Assembly (NCBI GenBank): GCA_030618315.1
Contig: JAUXDO010000025.1
Location: 1-13,723 of the forward strand
DNA length: 13,723 nucleotides
Reading direction: 5' to 3'
Origin: Candidatus Peregrinibacteria bacterium
GTDB lineage: Bacteria; Patescibacteriota; Gracilibacteria; UM-FILTER-43-11
Position numbers and translations under genes: made by a program
The notes under the pieces: generated by a model
Databases searched by the model: none
Told to the model about the DNA's origin: nothing
Seen by the model: only the letters and a program-made list of their open reading frames with translations
Part shown: positions 1 through 5,832 of the stretch, piece after piece
Numbering within the stretch: the stretch's first letter is position 1
Layout: every line of letters begins with the position of its first letter

Positions 1-143
1 TCGTCACCAAATATATGCCAACCACCATAGAGCAGTGCACCCGCAATGGCGATCACAAAAAAGATTTTAACTGCTGATTTCATCAACTTAACGGCGATGA
101 TTGCCACTATGATGATTACAACTGCTGCGATTATGAAGTCCAT
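1..143 (-). CDS. Small membrane protein, C-terminus beyond window
   Basis: Partial gene: 47 codons are visible from the ATG at 141-143, and the rest lies beyond position 1. The peptide starts MDFIIAAVVIII and holds two strongly hydrophobic stretches, about residues 3-18 and 25-41, separated by a short basic turn (KLMKSAVK). This predicts a membrane hairpin. The start is well supported by an AAGGAG Shine-Dalgarno motif (150-155 on this strand) 6 nt before the ATG. The ATG follows the TAG stop of the upstream small membrane gene by one base, so the two are almost certainly translated together. I do not recognise the family and assign no function. Confidence 0.7.
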   Translation of the reverse strand, partial: MDFIIAAVVIIIVAIIAVKLMKSAVKIFFVIAIAGALLYGGWHIFGD

Positions 144-144
144 A

Positions 145-339
145 CTATTCTCCTTCTACTCTTAATATTTGAGAGTTTTTTGTTGTTTTTTGACTGTCCT
201 TCTCTACGCAATAACTATGCAGAATCATGAATGTAAAAGTCGCAATTGCTACCACAACAGCCAATTCTGTTTTCTTGCAACTGATAAAAGCCATCATAAG
301 AAACGCTCCGAGTATGAGCGAAACATGGAACATTTCCAT
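145..339 (-). CDS. Small two-helix membrane protein (64 aa), unknown function
   Basis: A 64-residue protein with hydrophobic segments at about residues 4-20 and 26-44 and a polar, charged tail (VEKDSQKTTKNSQ). A cysteine at residue 21 follows the first helix (AFISCKK). This resembles a lipobox, but Phe at -3 is not typical, so a two-pass membrane protein is the simpler reading. The start is fixed by a near-perfect AGGAGG site (344-349 on this strand) 4 nt upstream, the best ribosome binding site in the window. Its stop lies one base before the next membrane gene. The transcript probably starts near 613, which gives a structured leader of about 270 nt. No known family is recognised. Its reality rests on the ribosome binding site, hydrophobicity and coupling to the next gene. 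Confidence 0.7.
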   Translation of the reverse strand: MEMFHVSLILGAFLMMAFISCKKTELAVVVAIATFTFMILHSYCVEKDSQKTTKNSQILRVEGE

Positions 340-613
340 TTTGCCTCCTGTATTTTATGTTCCAACAGTATTAACACTGAGGGGAACTAATTTCTAAGTC
401 TTTCCGATTACACCATGCAACGGATTAGACACTAGTGTCCTCAGTGTTTCAACTAGAAGGGAAATCCTCAAAAATACTTAAATTTTCTCTCCGTCTAGGC
501 GGATCTTAAATTTTACATATTTTTGCCCTCGCTATACAACGCCCTCATTTCTTTGGGCTAGTTTCGCTCGGACCGGATTTCTCGCTTCTGCCTATGATTT
601 TAAAGAACGTAAG
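340..613 (-). ncRNA. Structured leader or independent small RNA upstream of the membrane genes
   Basis: This non-coding stretch lies between a near-consensus minus-strand promoter and the AGGAGG site of the 64-aa gene. Read on the minus strand it contains possible stems GCCU...AGGC (near 613-588), GCCC...GGGC (near 555-540), UCCG(CCUAGA)CGGA inside two AAAATTTAAG direct repeats (near 510-477), GAGGGC repeated 16 nt apart, and a three-arm domain closed by a 10-bp stem (448-373). No open frame of useful length covers it. It could be a cis-regulatory leader, a separate RNA ending after the 373-448 domain, or a dispersed repeat that carries a promoter. It matches none of RNase P RNA, tmRNA, 6S RNA or common riboswitch cores that I can recall. 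Confidence 0.5.
373..448 (-). repeat. Three-arm inverted-repeat domain (76 nt)
   Basis: The ends AACACTGAGG (373-382) and CCTCAGTGTT (439-448) are exact reverse complements. The interior holds the self-complementary ACACTAGTGT (430-439), a TCCG/CGGA arm and an ACT/AGT arm, so the RNA could fold as a multi-branched, cloverleaf-like structure. It sits about 24 nt upstream of the AGGAGG site of the 64-aa gene and could therefore affect its translation. It is not a tRNA: there is no T-loop consensus and no 7-bp acceptor layout. Confidence 0.6.
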
Positions 614-619
614 GCGTTT

Positions 620-648
620 ATTTTACAGCTTTTTTACGTTTTAGTCAA
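620..648 (-). promoter_or_regulatory. Sigma-70-type promoter for the small membrane gene unit
   Basis: On the minus strand, TTGACT (643-648) is followed by a 17-bp spacer and TAAAAT (620-625). Both boxes are one base from consensus and the spacing is ideal. Transcription would begin near 613 and run toward 1 through the structured leader. Confidence 0.7.
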
Positions 649-934
649 GGAAAGTTATTTAATAATATTATTTATTTTTTGCAACACGTTTTTGATTATT
701 CCCTTATTTAAGACTTTTTGGCTAACTGAAAATCTTTTGTGTACAAAAAATGTATACATTAGAGAGCTTTTTATTGTTGAACACAATTTTTGTCATTGAT
801 TAAATTTTGTATACAACTTAAACTGCAAGTGAAAGCGAAAAACAGACAAAAAAAATTCACAAAATATGAACATTTTTCACACAAGTTTTAAACATTTATC
901 ATCCGCTTAGGGCTTATTCTAGCGTTTTTTGCTT
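649..934. other. AT-rich upstream region of rsmH with repeated TTGTATACAA-like palindromes
   Basis: About 285 bp without a gene. It contains four related 10-mers: TTGTGTACAA (737-746), ATGTATACAT (750-759), TTGAACACAA (777-786) and the exact palindrome TTGTATACAA (807-816). These look like binding sites for a dimeric regulator, though the region is so AT-rich that chance cannot be dismissed. A weak promoter for rsmH may lie here (TTGATT, 17 bp, TAAACT at about 796-824). No mraZ gene and no clear MraZ-type GTGGG repeats are present. Confidence 0.4.
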
Positions 935-1882
935 ATGACTGAACAAATGCACATACCAGTACTACTCAGTGAAACACTTGATCATTTAAACCTAAAGGCA
1001 GGCAACACCGTCGTGGACTGTACCCTTGGACTCGGAGGTCATAGTCTGGAGATACTAAAAAAGATTGGAAAATCCGGACATTTAATCACTTTTGAGCAAG
1101 ATGAGGACAACCTAAAAATTGCAAACTCGAAATTCGAAGCTTCCACCACGGCGGACAGGCGAAACTCGAAAATTGGTGCTCAAATAACGTTAATTCATGA
1201 TAATTTTGAAACTTTATCCGAGCACGTTAAAGAACCGGTTGATGCAATTTTATTTGATCTTGGATTGTCATCACCTCATGTAGATGATCCGGAGCGTGGA
1301 TTCTCGTTTAAAAACGATGGTCCGCTGGATATGAGATTCGATAAAAGACAAAGTCTGACTGCGGAAAAAGTCGTGAACTCATATAAAGAAAAAGATATCG
1401 CCGATATCATCTATGAATACGGAGAAGAAAGAAGATCACGGATTATTGCAAGAAAAATTGTAGAAGAAAGGAAAAAAGAACCGATTAAATCAACTGCCCG
1501 TCTCGCTGAAATAGTAAAGGAGACAATTAGAGGAAAAAGTCGGTTACATCCCGCCACATGCGTATTCCAGGCACTCAGAATATATGTAAATCGTGAGCTG
1601 GAGGTACTCGAAAAAGCGCTTGACCAAGCCATTAATCTACTAAAACCCAAAGGGCGAATCGTTGTAATTTCATACCATTCACTCGAAGATCGAATAGTAA
1701 AAAGGAAATTTAAGTACTACGCCCAAGATTGTATCTGCCCAAAGGAACTGCCTGTCTGTCAATGTAATTTTCAAAAAAAGCTTTATATCTTAACCAAAAG
1801 GCCTATAATATCTACTGATATTGAGGTCAAAAAGAACCCACGCGCCAGAAGCGCCAAAATGCGGGTTGCTGAAGCTCTATGA
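935..1882 (+). CDS. rsmH: 16S rRNA (cytosine-1402-N4)-methyltransferase RsmH
   Basis: RsmH (MraW) methylates N4 of C1402 in the decoding centre of 16S rRNA using S-adenosylmethionine. The 315-residue product has the family's usual length and motifs: MHIPVLLSE at the N-terminus, the SAM loop DCTLGLGGHS (28-37), FDLGLSSPHVDDPERGFSF (107-125) with GPLDMRFD, HPATCVFQALRIYVNRELE (205-223), VISYHSLEDR (244-253) and C-terminal NPRARSAKMR. A CxC...CxC segment (about 266-277) is also typical. Codons 1123-1171 include a short expansion flanked by repeats. I chose ATG 935; a TTG at 929 and an ATG at 947 are in frame, and no Shine-Dalgarno motif decides between them. The TGA stop overlaps the ATG of the next gene by 4 nt (ATGA). 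As in most bacteria it stands directly before an ftsL-like gene, but mraZ is missing. Confidence 0.96.
   Translation: MTEQMHIPVLLSETLDHLNLKAGNTVVDCTLGLGGHSLEILKKIGKSGHLITFEQDEDNLKIANSKFEASTTADRRNSKIGAQITLIHDNFETLSEHVKEPVDAILFDLGLSSPHVDDPERGFSFKNDGPLDMRFDKRQSLTAEKVVNSYKEKDIADIIYEYGEERRSRIIARKIVEERKKEPIKSTARLAEIVKETIRGKSRLHPATCVFQALRIYVNRELEVLEKALDQAINLLKPKGRIVVISYHSLEDRIVKRKFKYYAQDCICPKELPVCQCNFQKKLYILTKRPIISTDIEVKKNPRARSAKMRVAEAL
1123..1171 (+). repeat. Direct repeat flanking an in-frame insert inside rsmH
   Basis: AAACTCGAAA occurs at 1123-1132 and again at 1162-1171, exactly 39 nt (13 codons) apart. The DNA between them is GC-richer than its surroundings and encodes a polar stretch, STTADRRNSKI, at a variable surface position of RsmH. 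This fits a small in-frame insertion with a duplicated target, or slippage. Confidence 0.5.
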
Positions 1883-2271
1883 TAAACCTCAACTCACCAA
1901 TACAAACACACAAATATATGCACTCAGCATTGTTTATAGAAAATAAGACGTCCGAAAACGTGCGAAAAAGAACCCTGTCACAAAAAGTTGAGGTTGGGAT
2001 GACATCCCTTGTCTTTGTTACGATTGTACTAGTCGCTATTATAAGCCTTGTTTACCTGGCTCATTCTAATCGTAATGCAACAAAAGGATATGCCCTTAAA
2101 AGTTTAGAGCTAAGACGCTCTCGTTTATTGACCGAAAATGAAGTCTGGGACATGCAAATAGCCCAGGTTAAATCACTGCAGGCTATTCAAAGTGATCCAA
2201 AGGTTGTTTCTATGGTAAAAGCTGATTCGCCTAAGTTTGTAAGGGGAGATACCGCAATCGCGGCTCGTTAA
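1879..2271 (+). CDS. ftsL: FtsL-like division protein (bitopic membrane protein)
   Basis: The 130-residue protein has a basic cytoplasmic N-terminus of about 40 residues, one transmembrane helix (about 41-62, MTSLVFVTIVLVAIISLVYL), then a predicted coiled coil (about 70-105, rich in Leu, Glu and Arg) and a short tail. This is the FtsL/DivIC layout. The position directly after rsmH, with a 4-nt ATGA overlap, is where ftsL normally lies in the division and cell wall cluster. FtsL works with FtsB and FtsQ at the septum to activate FtsW/FtsI. The family has little sequence conservation, so the call rests on topology and synteny. No ftsI follows, so the usual cluster is broken here. The nearest wall gene downstream is alr. 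Confidence 0.75.
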   Translation: MINLNSPIQTHKYMHSALFIENKTSENVRKRTLSQKVEVGMTSLVFVTIVLVAIISLVYLAHSNRNATKGYALKSLELRRSRLLTENEVWDMQIAQVKSLQAIQSDPKVVSMVKADSPKFVRGDTAIAAR

Positions 2272-2294
2272 CGCTCGCTCGATTTAAGAATATT

Positions 2295-2320
2295 GATTAG
2301 CGATTTAAGATTAGCGATTT
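2295..2320 (+). repeat. Tandem direct repeat GATTAGCGATTT x2
   Basis: GATTAGCGATTT lies at 2295-2306 and 2309-2320 (14-nt period), followed by TTTT. It is short intergenic sequence after ftsL with no evident function. Confidence 0.6.
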
Positions 2321-2337
2321 TTTGTTTTGTGGGTAAA

Positions 2338-2415
2338 TGCCTCGCACGTTAGAAAACGTACTCTGCATTTTCGGCATACATACATTGCAGAGCACTCTTT
2401 CCAGAGTGCGAGGCA
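2338..2415 (+). repeat. Cloverleaf of inverted repeats between ftsL and alr
   Basis: An exact 10-bp outer stem, TGCCTCGCAC (2338-2347) with GTGCGAGGCA (2406-2415), encloses three arms: ACGTT(AGAA)AACGT (2346-2359), CTCTGCA...TGCAGAG (2361-2367 with 2386-2392), and CACTCT(TTCC)AGAGTG (2393-2408). The first and third arms share a few bases with the outer stem. The 78-nt unit is followed by short AACA and AATA repeats rather than a T-run, so it is not a classical terminator. It lacks tRNA consensus loops. It may be a structured RNA, a processing site, or a palindromic mobile-type repeat. Confidence 0.65.
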
Positions 2416-2486
2416 ACAAACAAACAAATAAATAAATAATCAAAAATCCATGTTCAATACTCTTAAATCAATATAAAATGTGAAAC

Positions 2487-3599
2487 ATGGAACTTAGCTG
2501 GGTAGAAATTAGCAAATCGGCACTTACTCACAATATTAAAACTTTTCGCAAATTGATTGGAAAGGGCAAGGTTTTGGGTGTGGCTGTAAAAGCCAATGCT
2601 TATGGTCATGGGATGGTGGAGGTGGCCAAGGTCTTTTTAAAGGCAGGAGCGGATTATTTGTGCGTTAATGCCGTATTTGAGGCGGAGGAGTTAAGGAAAG
2701 CTGGCATTAAATCCCCTATTCTTATTATGGGCTATACTCCTTTGTCGGATTTGAAAAAGGTTGTGCAGATGAAAGCTGATTTAATTGTATATAATGAAGA
2801 GACGATTAAAGCTTTGGGGAAATTGGATAAGAAAGTTAATGTTCATTTAAAAATTGAAACCGGTAATCATCGCCAAGGTATAACTTTGGACGACCTTCCA
2901 AAAGTTTCTAAGGATTTGAAAAAATATAAGAAAATTCAGGTCGCTGGAATTTCAACTCACTTTGCGAACCTTGAGGATAGGATCAATCATCAATACGCTC
3001 TTTATCAGCTTAAACAGTTTAAAAAAGCTATTCATTTGATCGAGGCAGATGGCCATGCACCTCATTTTCTGCATTGTGCGAGTAGTGCTGCAGCGATACT
3101 ACTGCCAGAAGCTCATTTTAATTTTGTTAGGATTGGTATTGGAGCTTATGGTCTTTGGCCTAGTGAAAAAACCGAGAAGGCGGCCGCAAGAGCAGGTATC
3201 AATATTACTTTAAAACCAGCTTTGACTTGGAAATCTGTAGTCGCACAAGTAAAAGAGGTTAAAAAGGATTCGCTTATCGGTTACGGGTGTACTTATCAAA
3301 TGCCAAAGGATGGGCGGATAGCCGTTATACCTGTTGGTTATTACGATGGCTACGTTCGGGCATTAAGCGGTCGTGCATCGGTTATTATTCGCGGAAAAAG
3401 AGCGCCGGTGATAGGTCGTGTCTGCATGAATTTGATTATGGTAAATATCACTCATATTCCTGACGTGAAGTTGGAGGATGAGGTTATATTACTTGGAAAG
3501 GGCATCACGGCAGAGGAGCTTGGTGAATGGAGTAAAACTATTAATTATGAGGTGACTACGAGGATTGGGGAACGGATTTTACGTTCAATTGTGAATTAG
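2487..3599 (+). CDS. alr: Alanine racemase
   Basis: PLP-dependent interconversion of L- and D-alanine, supplying D-Ala for peptidoglycan. The 370-residue protein has both domains of a fold-type III Alr. An N-terminal TIM barrel carries the PLP lysine in AVKANAYGHG (Lys35). Lys122 in HLKIETGNHRQG stands where the carbamylated lysine sits, and Arg129 follows in the same motif. The C-terminal domain has IGYGCTY with the second catalytic base Tyr266, then VGYYDGYVR and GRVCMNLIMVN. The usual VCMD is VCMN here (Asn315). The start at 2487 lies directly before ELSWVEIS, the normal first strand. There is no Shine-Dalgarno site, but TATAAA lies at 2472-2477, so the leader would be very short. It follows rsmH-ftsL after a structured gap and converges on the orphan gene downstream. 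Confidence 0.95.
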   Translation: MELSWVEISKSALTHNIKTFRKLIGKGKVLGVAVKANAYGHGMVEVAKVFLKAGADYLCVNAVFEAEELRKAGIKSPILIMGYTPLSDLKKVVQMKADLIVYNEETIKALGKLDKKVNVHLKIETGNHRQGITLDDLPKVSKDLKKYKKIQVAGISTHFANLEDRINHQYALYQLKQFKKAIHLIEADGHAPHFLHCASSAAAILLPEAHFNFVRIGIGAYGLWPSEKTEKAAARAGINITLKPALTWKSVVAQVKEVKKDSLIGYGCTYQMPKDGRIAVIPVGYYDGYVRALSGRASVIIRGKRAPVIGRVCMNLIMVNITHIPDVKLEDEVILLGKGITAEELGEWSKTINYEVTTRIGERILRSIVN

Positions 3600-3629
3600 G
3601 AATTGTAAATCGCGAGCAATTAGTAATTA

Positions 3630-4325
3630 TTAACCAGCGGATATGTCATATATGGAATCGGGATCCTGATTAACGCGCTCTGCACAAAATCTTAATACCT
3701 CCTTTTCACTCAGATTAAGGGAGGGAAAATTCGTGGTCATTTCTAGTAACTCATGCGGAAATTCATCAGCATACGAACCATATTCCCTGTCATAATGAAA
3801 CATTGATTTGTTGTAATTATCGCCCCGAGATTGTTCGCTCTCTATGTCTTTAGCCACTTTAGCAATGAAGCTCATAACCAATTCTTTCTTTGTCTTTACC
3901 CGATAACGATATTTTTTGGATTTGAAGATTTCGGCTAATCTAGTCAGTTTTTCCTGCAACAAGTTCACATCCCACTTAGCATAATTATCGTCATCAAGTG
4001 TTATAGGTATGCCATTTTCAACGATTGTCTTAGCCTCGTTATAAAATAATTGTTTTACCTGATTTCTGGACATTTCCATAGTTACTTTGTCTATTGCTTT
4101 ATCTATATCGTCCGAAAACAAAAGCATTTTTAACTCATCAGCGGAAAATTCTGATAAAACCAATCCTGTTTTCTCCAATCTTTCTATTGTCTCTCTTACT
4201 CTAATAAGTCCACCCTTTACTGTGGGTGTTTTTTGCTCTTCTTCCTTAAAATCGAGATAATCAGTAAGGCTGAAATTTTTACCACTTTTTTGCTCACCAC
4301 CTTCTTGCTCTAAATAATCATTCAT
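3630..4325 (-). CDS. Hypothetical protein, orphan (231 aa)
   Basis: I do not recognise this family. The 231-residue product is hydrophilic, rich in Lys and Glu and probably mostly helical, with no signal peptide or membrane segment. The first 35 residues contain an imperfect internal repeat (NDYLEQEGGEQKSG then TDYLDFKEEEQKTP). The central part (about 45-160) is basic and helical (RVRETIERLEKTG, KKYRYRVKTKKELV), and the C-terminus is acidic. The ATG at 4323-4325 has no Shine-Dalgarno motif but lies about 22 nt after the predicted start point of a perfect-consensus promoter, which argues that it is a real, expressed gene. It is convergent with alr (31 bp apart) and divergent from gdhA. Base composition matches the neighbours, so no sign of recent transfer is visible. 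Confidence 0.8.
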   Translation of the reverse strand: MNDYLEQEGGEQKSGKNFSLTDYLDFKEEEQKTPTVKGGLIRVRETIERLEKTGLVLSEFSADELKMLLFSDDIDKAIDKVTMEMSRNQVKQLFYNEAKTIVENGIPITLDDDNYAKWDVNLLQEKLTRLAEIFKSKKYRYRVKTKKELVMSFIAKVAKDIESEQSRGDNYNKSMFHYDREYGSYADEFPHELLEMTTNFPSLNLSEKEVLRFCAERVNQDPDSIYDISAG

Positions 4326-4353
4326 AATATATAAATTAAGTAATACACTGCAT

Positions 4354-4382
4354 ATTATATCATAAAACTATAAATATGTCAA
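4354..4382 (-). promoter_or_regulatory. Perfect-consensus sigma-70 promoter of the orphan gene
   Basis: On the minus strand, TTGACA (4377-4382), a 17-bp spacer and TATAAT (4354-4359) match both consensus boxes exactly. Transcription would start near 4347, about 22 nt before the ATG of the orphan gene. No operator-like palindrome is obvious. Confidence 0.85.
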
Positions 4383-4410
4383 GTAAATATGTAGGGTTAT
4401 ATCTTAGGTC

Positions 4411-4439
4411 TTGAAATTTTTCTTCAAGAAGGCTAAATT
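4411..4439 (+). promoter_or_regulatory. Likely promoter of gdhA
   Basis: TTGAAA (4411-4416), 17 bp, TAAATT (4434-4439), giving a leader of about 32 nt. A small hairpin, CTTGAA(ATTTTTC)TTCAAG at 4410-4428, overlaps the -35 box and spacer and could be an operator. Confidence 0.45.
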
Positions 4440-4477
4440 GAATACACTTGCCCTTTATTTTTTAATTAAACGAAAAA

Positions 4478-5743
4478 ATGAATTTCTACGAAAATACGAT
4501 TAAAAACATGAATAAGGCCGCCAAGATCATGAAGCTTGATCCTGAGACTTTAGAGACTTTGTCATATCCGCAAAAGACGTTAATTGTTTCTCTGCCTGTC
4601 AGAATGGATGACGGAAGCTTAAAAATTTTTGAAGGTTATCGCGTTCAGCATTCTGAACTTCGAGGACCATTTAAAGGTGGTTTTAGGTATTTTCCACAGG
4701 TTGATTTAAATGAAGTAAAGGCGCTTGCTACAGAAATGAGTTTTAAATGCGCGGTTGTCGGCATTCCATATGGTGGTGGTAAAGGTGGTGTTAAATGTAA
4801 TGCAAAAGAGATGAGCATTGGTGAGCTTGAAAGACTTACCCGAAAATATGTACAGGCTGTTTATCAGATTATTGGACCAGAGCACGATATTCCTGCTCCT
4901 GATATGTATACCAATCCACAGATGATGGCCTGGTTTATGGATGAATATTCAAGACTTGTTAACAAATATCAGCCAGGTGTTGTAACAGGTAAACCGATTG
5001 AAGTTGGTGGATCACTTGGACGCGGTACTGCTACTGCACAAGGTGGTGCTTATATATTGGAGGAATACATGAAGCAGAATAATATGAAATCTGAGGGAAC
5101 TACTGTAATTGTTCAGGGTTTTGGTAACGCTGGTATGTATGCTGCTGAGATACTTCATAGTATGGGCTTTACTATTCTTGGTGTAAGTGATTCCAAAGGT
5201 GGAATTTACAACGAAAAAGCTATAGATCCTTTCTGTGTTCTTAAAGATAAGAAGGAAAAAGGGTCAGTTACAAACTGTAAAGAAGGTAAGGTATGTACTA
5301 ATAAAGAATTACTTGAAAAGAAATGTGATATTCTTGTTCTTGCCGCTATGGAAAATCAGGTTACTGAAAAAAATGCTAGTAAGATCAAAGCAAAAATCAT
5401 TCTTGAGCTTGCGAATGGTCCAACTACTGCAGAGGCTGATGAGATTTTGGAAAAAAAGAATGTTGTAGTTATTCCTGATATTCTAGCCAATTCCGGTGGT
5501 GTAACAGTTTCTTATTTTGAATGGGTTCAGAATCAGACTAGCTACTACTGGCCTATTGAAGAAATTGAGATAAAATTAAAAAGAGCCATGGTTGAGGCGT
5601 TTCATCGAATTGTAAAATTCCAGGATGAACATAGCTGTTCAATGCGAACAGGCGCTTATATTTCTGCTTTTGATAGAATGGATAAGGCTTTGAAACTTAG
5701 AGGCTCTGGAGCTAATATTAGCTGTAAGATTTATAATAAATAA
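4478..5743 (+). CDS. gdhA: Glutamate dehydrogenase (Glu/Leu/Phe/Val family)
   Basis: Catalyses reversible oxidative deamination of glutamate to 2-oxoglutarate and ammonia. The 421-residue subunit is a normal length for the hexameric bacterial/archaeal enzyme. Active-site lysines stand in PFKGGFR (Lys66), FKCAV (Lys90) and GGGKGG (Lys102), with catalytic Asp142 in APDMYT; their spacing (24, 12, 40) equals that of the well-studied clostridial enzyme (89, 113, 125, 165). The C-terminal Rossmann domain has GFGNAG (214-219), and the next strand ends in GVSDSKGG (Asp238), where an acidic residue usually favours NAD. NSGGVTVSYFEWVQN is also typical. Specificity for glutamate is inferred; Leu or Phe dehydrogenases are normally shorter (about 365 residues). 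There is no Shine-Dalgarno motif. yqeY follows after 89 bp, probably in the same transcript. Confidence 0.95.
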   Translation: MNFYENTIKNMNKAAKIMKLDPETLETLSYPQKTLIVSLPVRMDDGSLKIFEGYRVQHSELRGPFKGGFRYFPQVDLNEVKALATEMSFKCAVVGIPYGGGKGGVKCNAKEMSIGELERLTRKYVQAVYQIIGPEHDIPAPDMYTNPQMMAWFMDEYSRLVNKYQPGVVTGKPIEVGGSLGRGTATAQGGAYILEEYMKQNNMKSEGTTVIVQGFGNAGMYAAEILHSMGFTILGVSDSKGGIYNEKAIDPFCVLKDKKEKGSVTNCKEGKVCTNKELLEKKCDILVLAAMENQVTEKNASKIKAKIILELANGPTTAEADEILEKKNVVVIPDILANSGGVTVSYFEWVQNQTSYYWPIEEIEIKLKRAMVEAFHRIVKFQDEHSCSMRTGAYISAFDRMDKALKLRGSGANISCKIYNK

Positions 5744-5753
5744 TTCGGATAGA

Positions 5754-5830
5754 TATCGAATAGATTTCGAATGGACATCGAATGGATCGATACGAAATCA
5801 ATACGATATCAATACGATATCAATACGAAA
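5754..5830 (+). repeat. 11-bp tandem repeat array upstream of yqeY
   Basis: Seven consecutive 11-mers fill the gdhA-yqeY gap: TATCGAATAGA, TTTCGAATGGA, CATCGAATGGA, TCGATACGAAA, TCAATACGATA, TCAATACGATA, TCAATACGAAA. They form two related subfamilies and end two bases before the yqeY ATG. The period is close to one DNA turn, so repeated motifs would lie on one helix face. The array also makes the leader free of a Shine-Dalgarno motif. Confidence 0.85.
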
Positions 5831-5832
5831 TT

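Noticed and set aside
169..390. Plus-strand 73-codon open frame
   Set aside because: It lies antisense to the small membrane gene, which has a strong ribosome binding site and hydrophobic segments; this frame has neither a site nor a recognisable pattern.
373..448. tRNA gene
   Set aside because: Length and branched folding are suggestive, but there is no T-loop GTTCRA consensus, the outer stem is 10 bp, and no anticodon arm fits.
649..934. Replication origin
   Set aside because: It is AT-rich with repeated palindromes, but there are no convincing TTATCCACA-type DnaA boxes and no dnaA, dnaN or parA nearby.
5782..5832. Upstream start for yqeY
   Set aside because: The extra 17 residues are a translation of the 11-bp repeats and do not match the family N-terminus, which begins at 5833.
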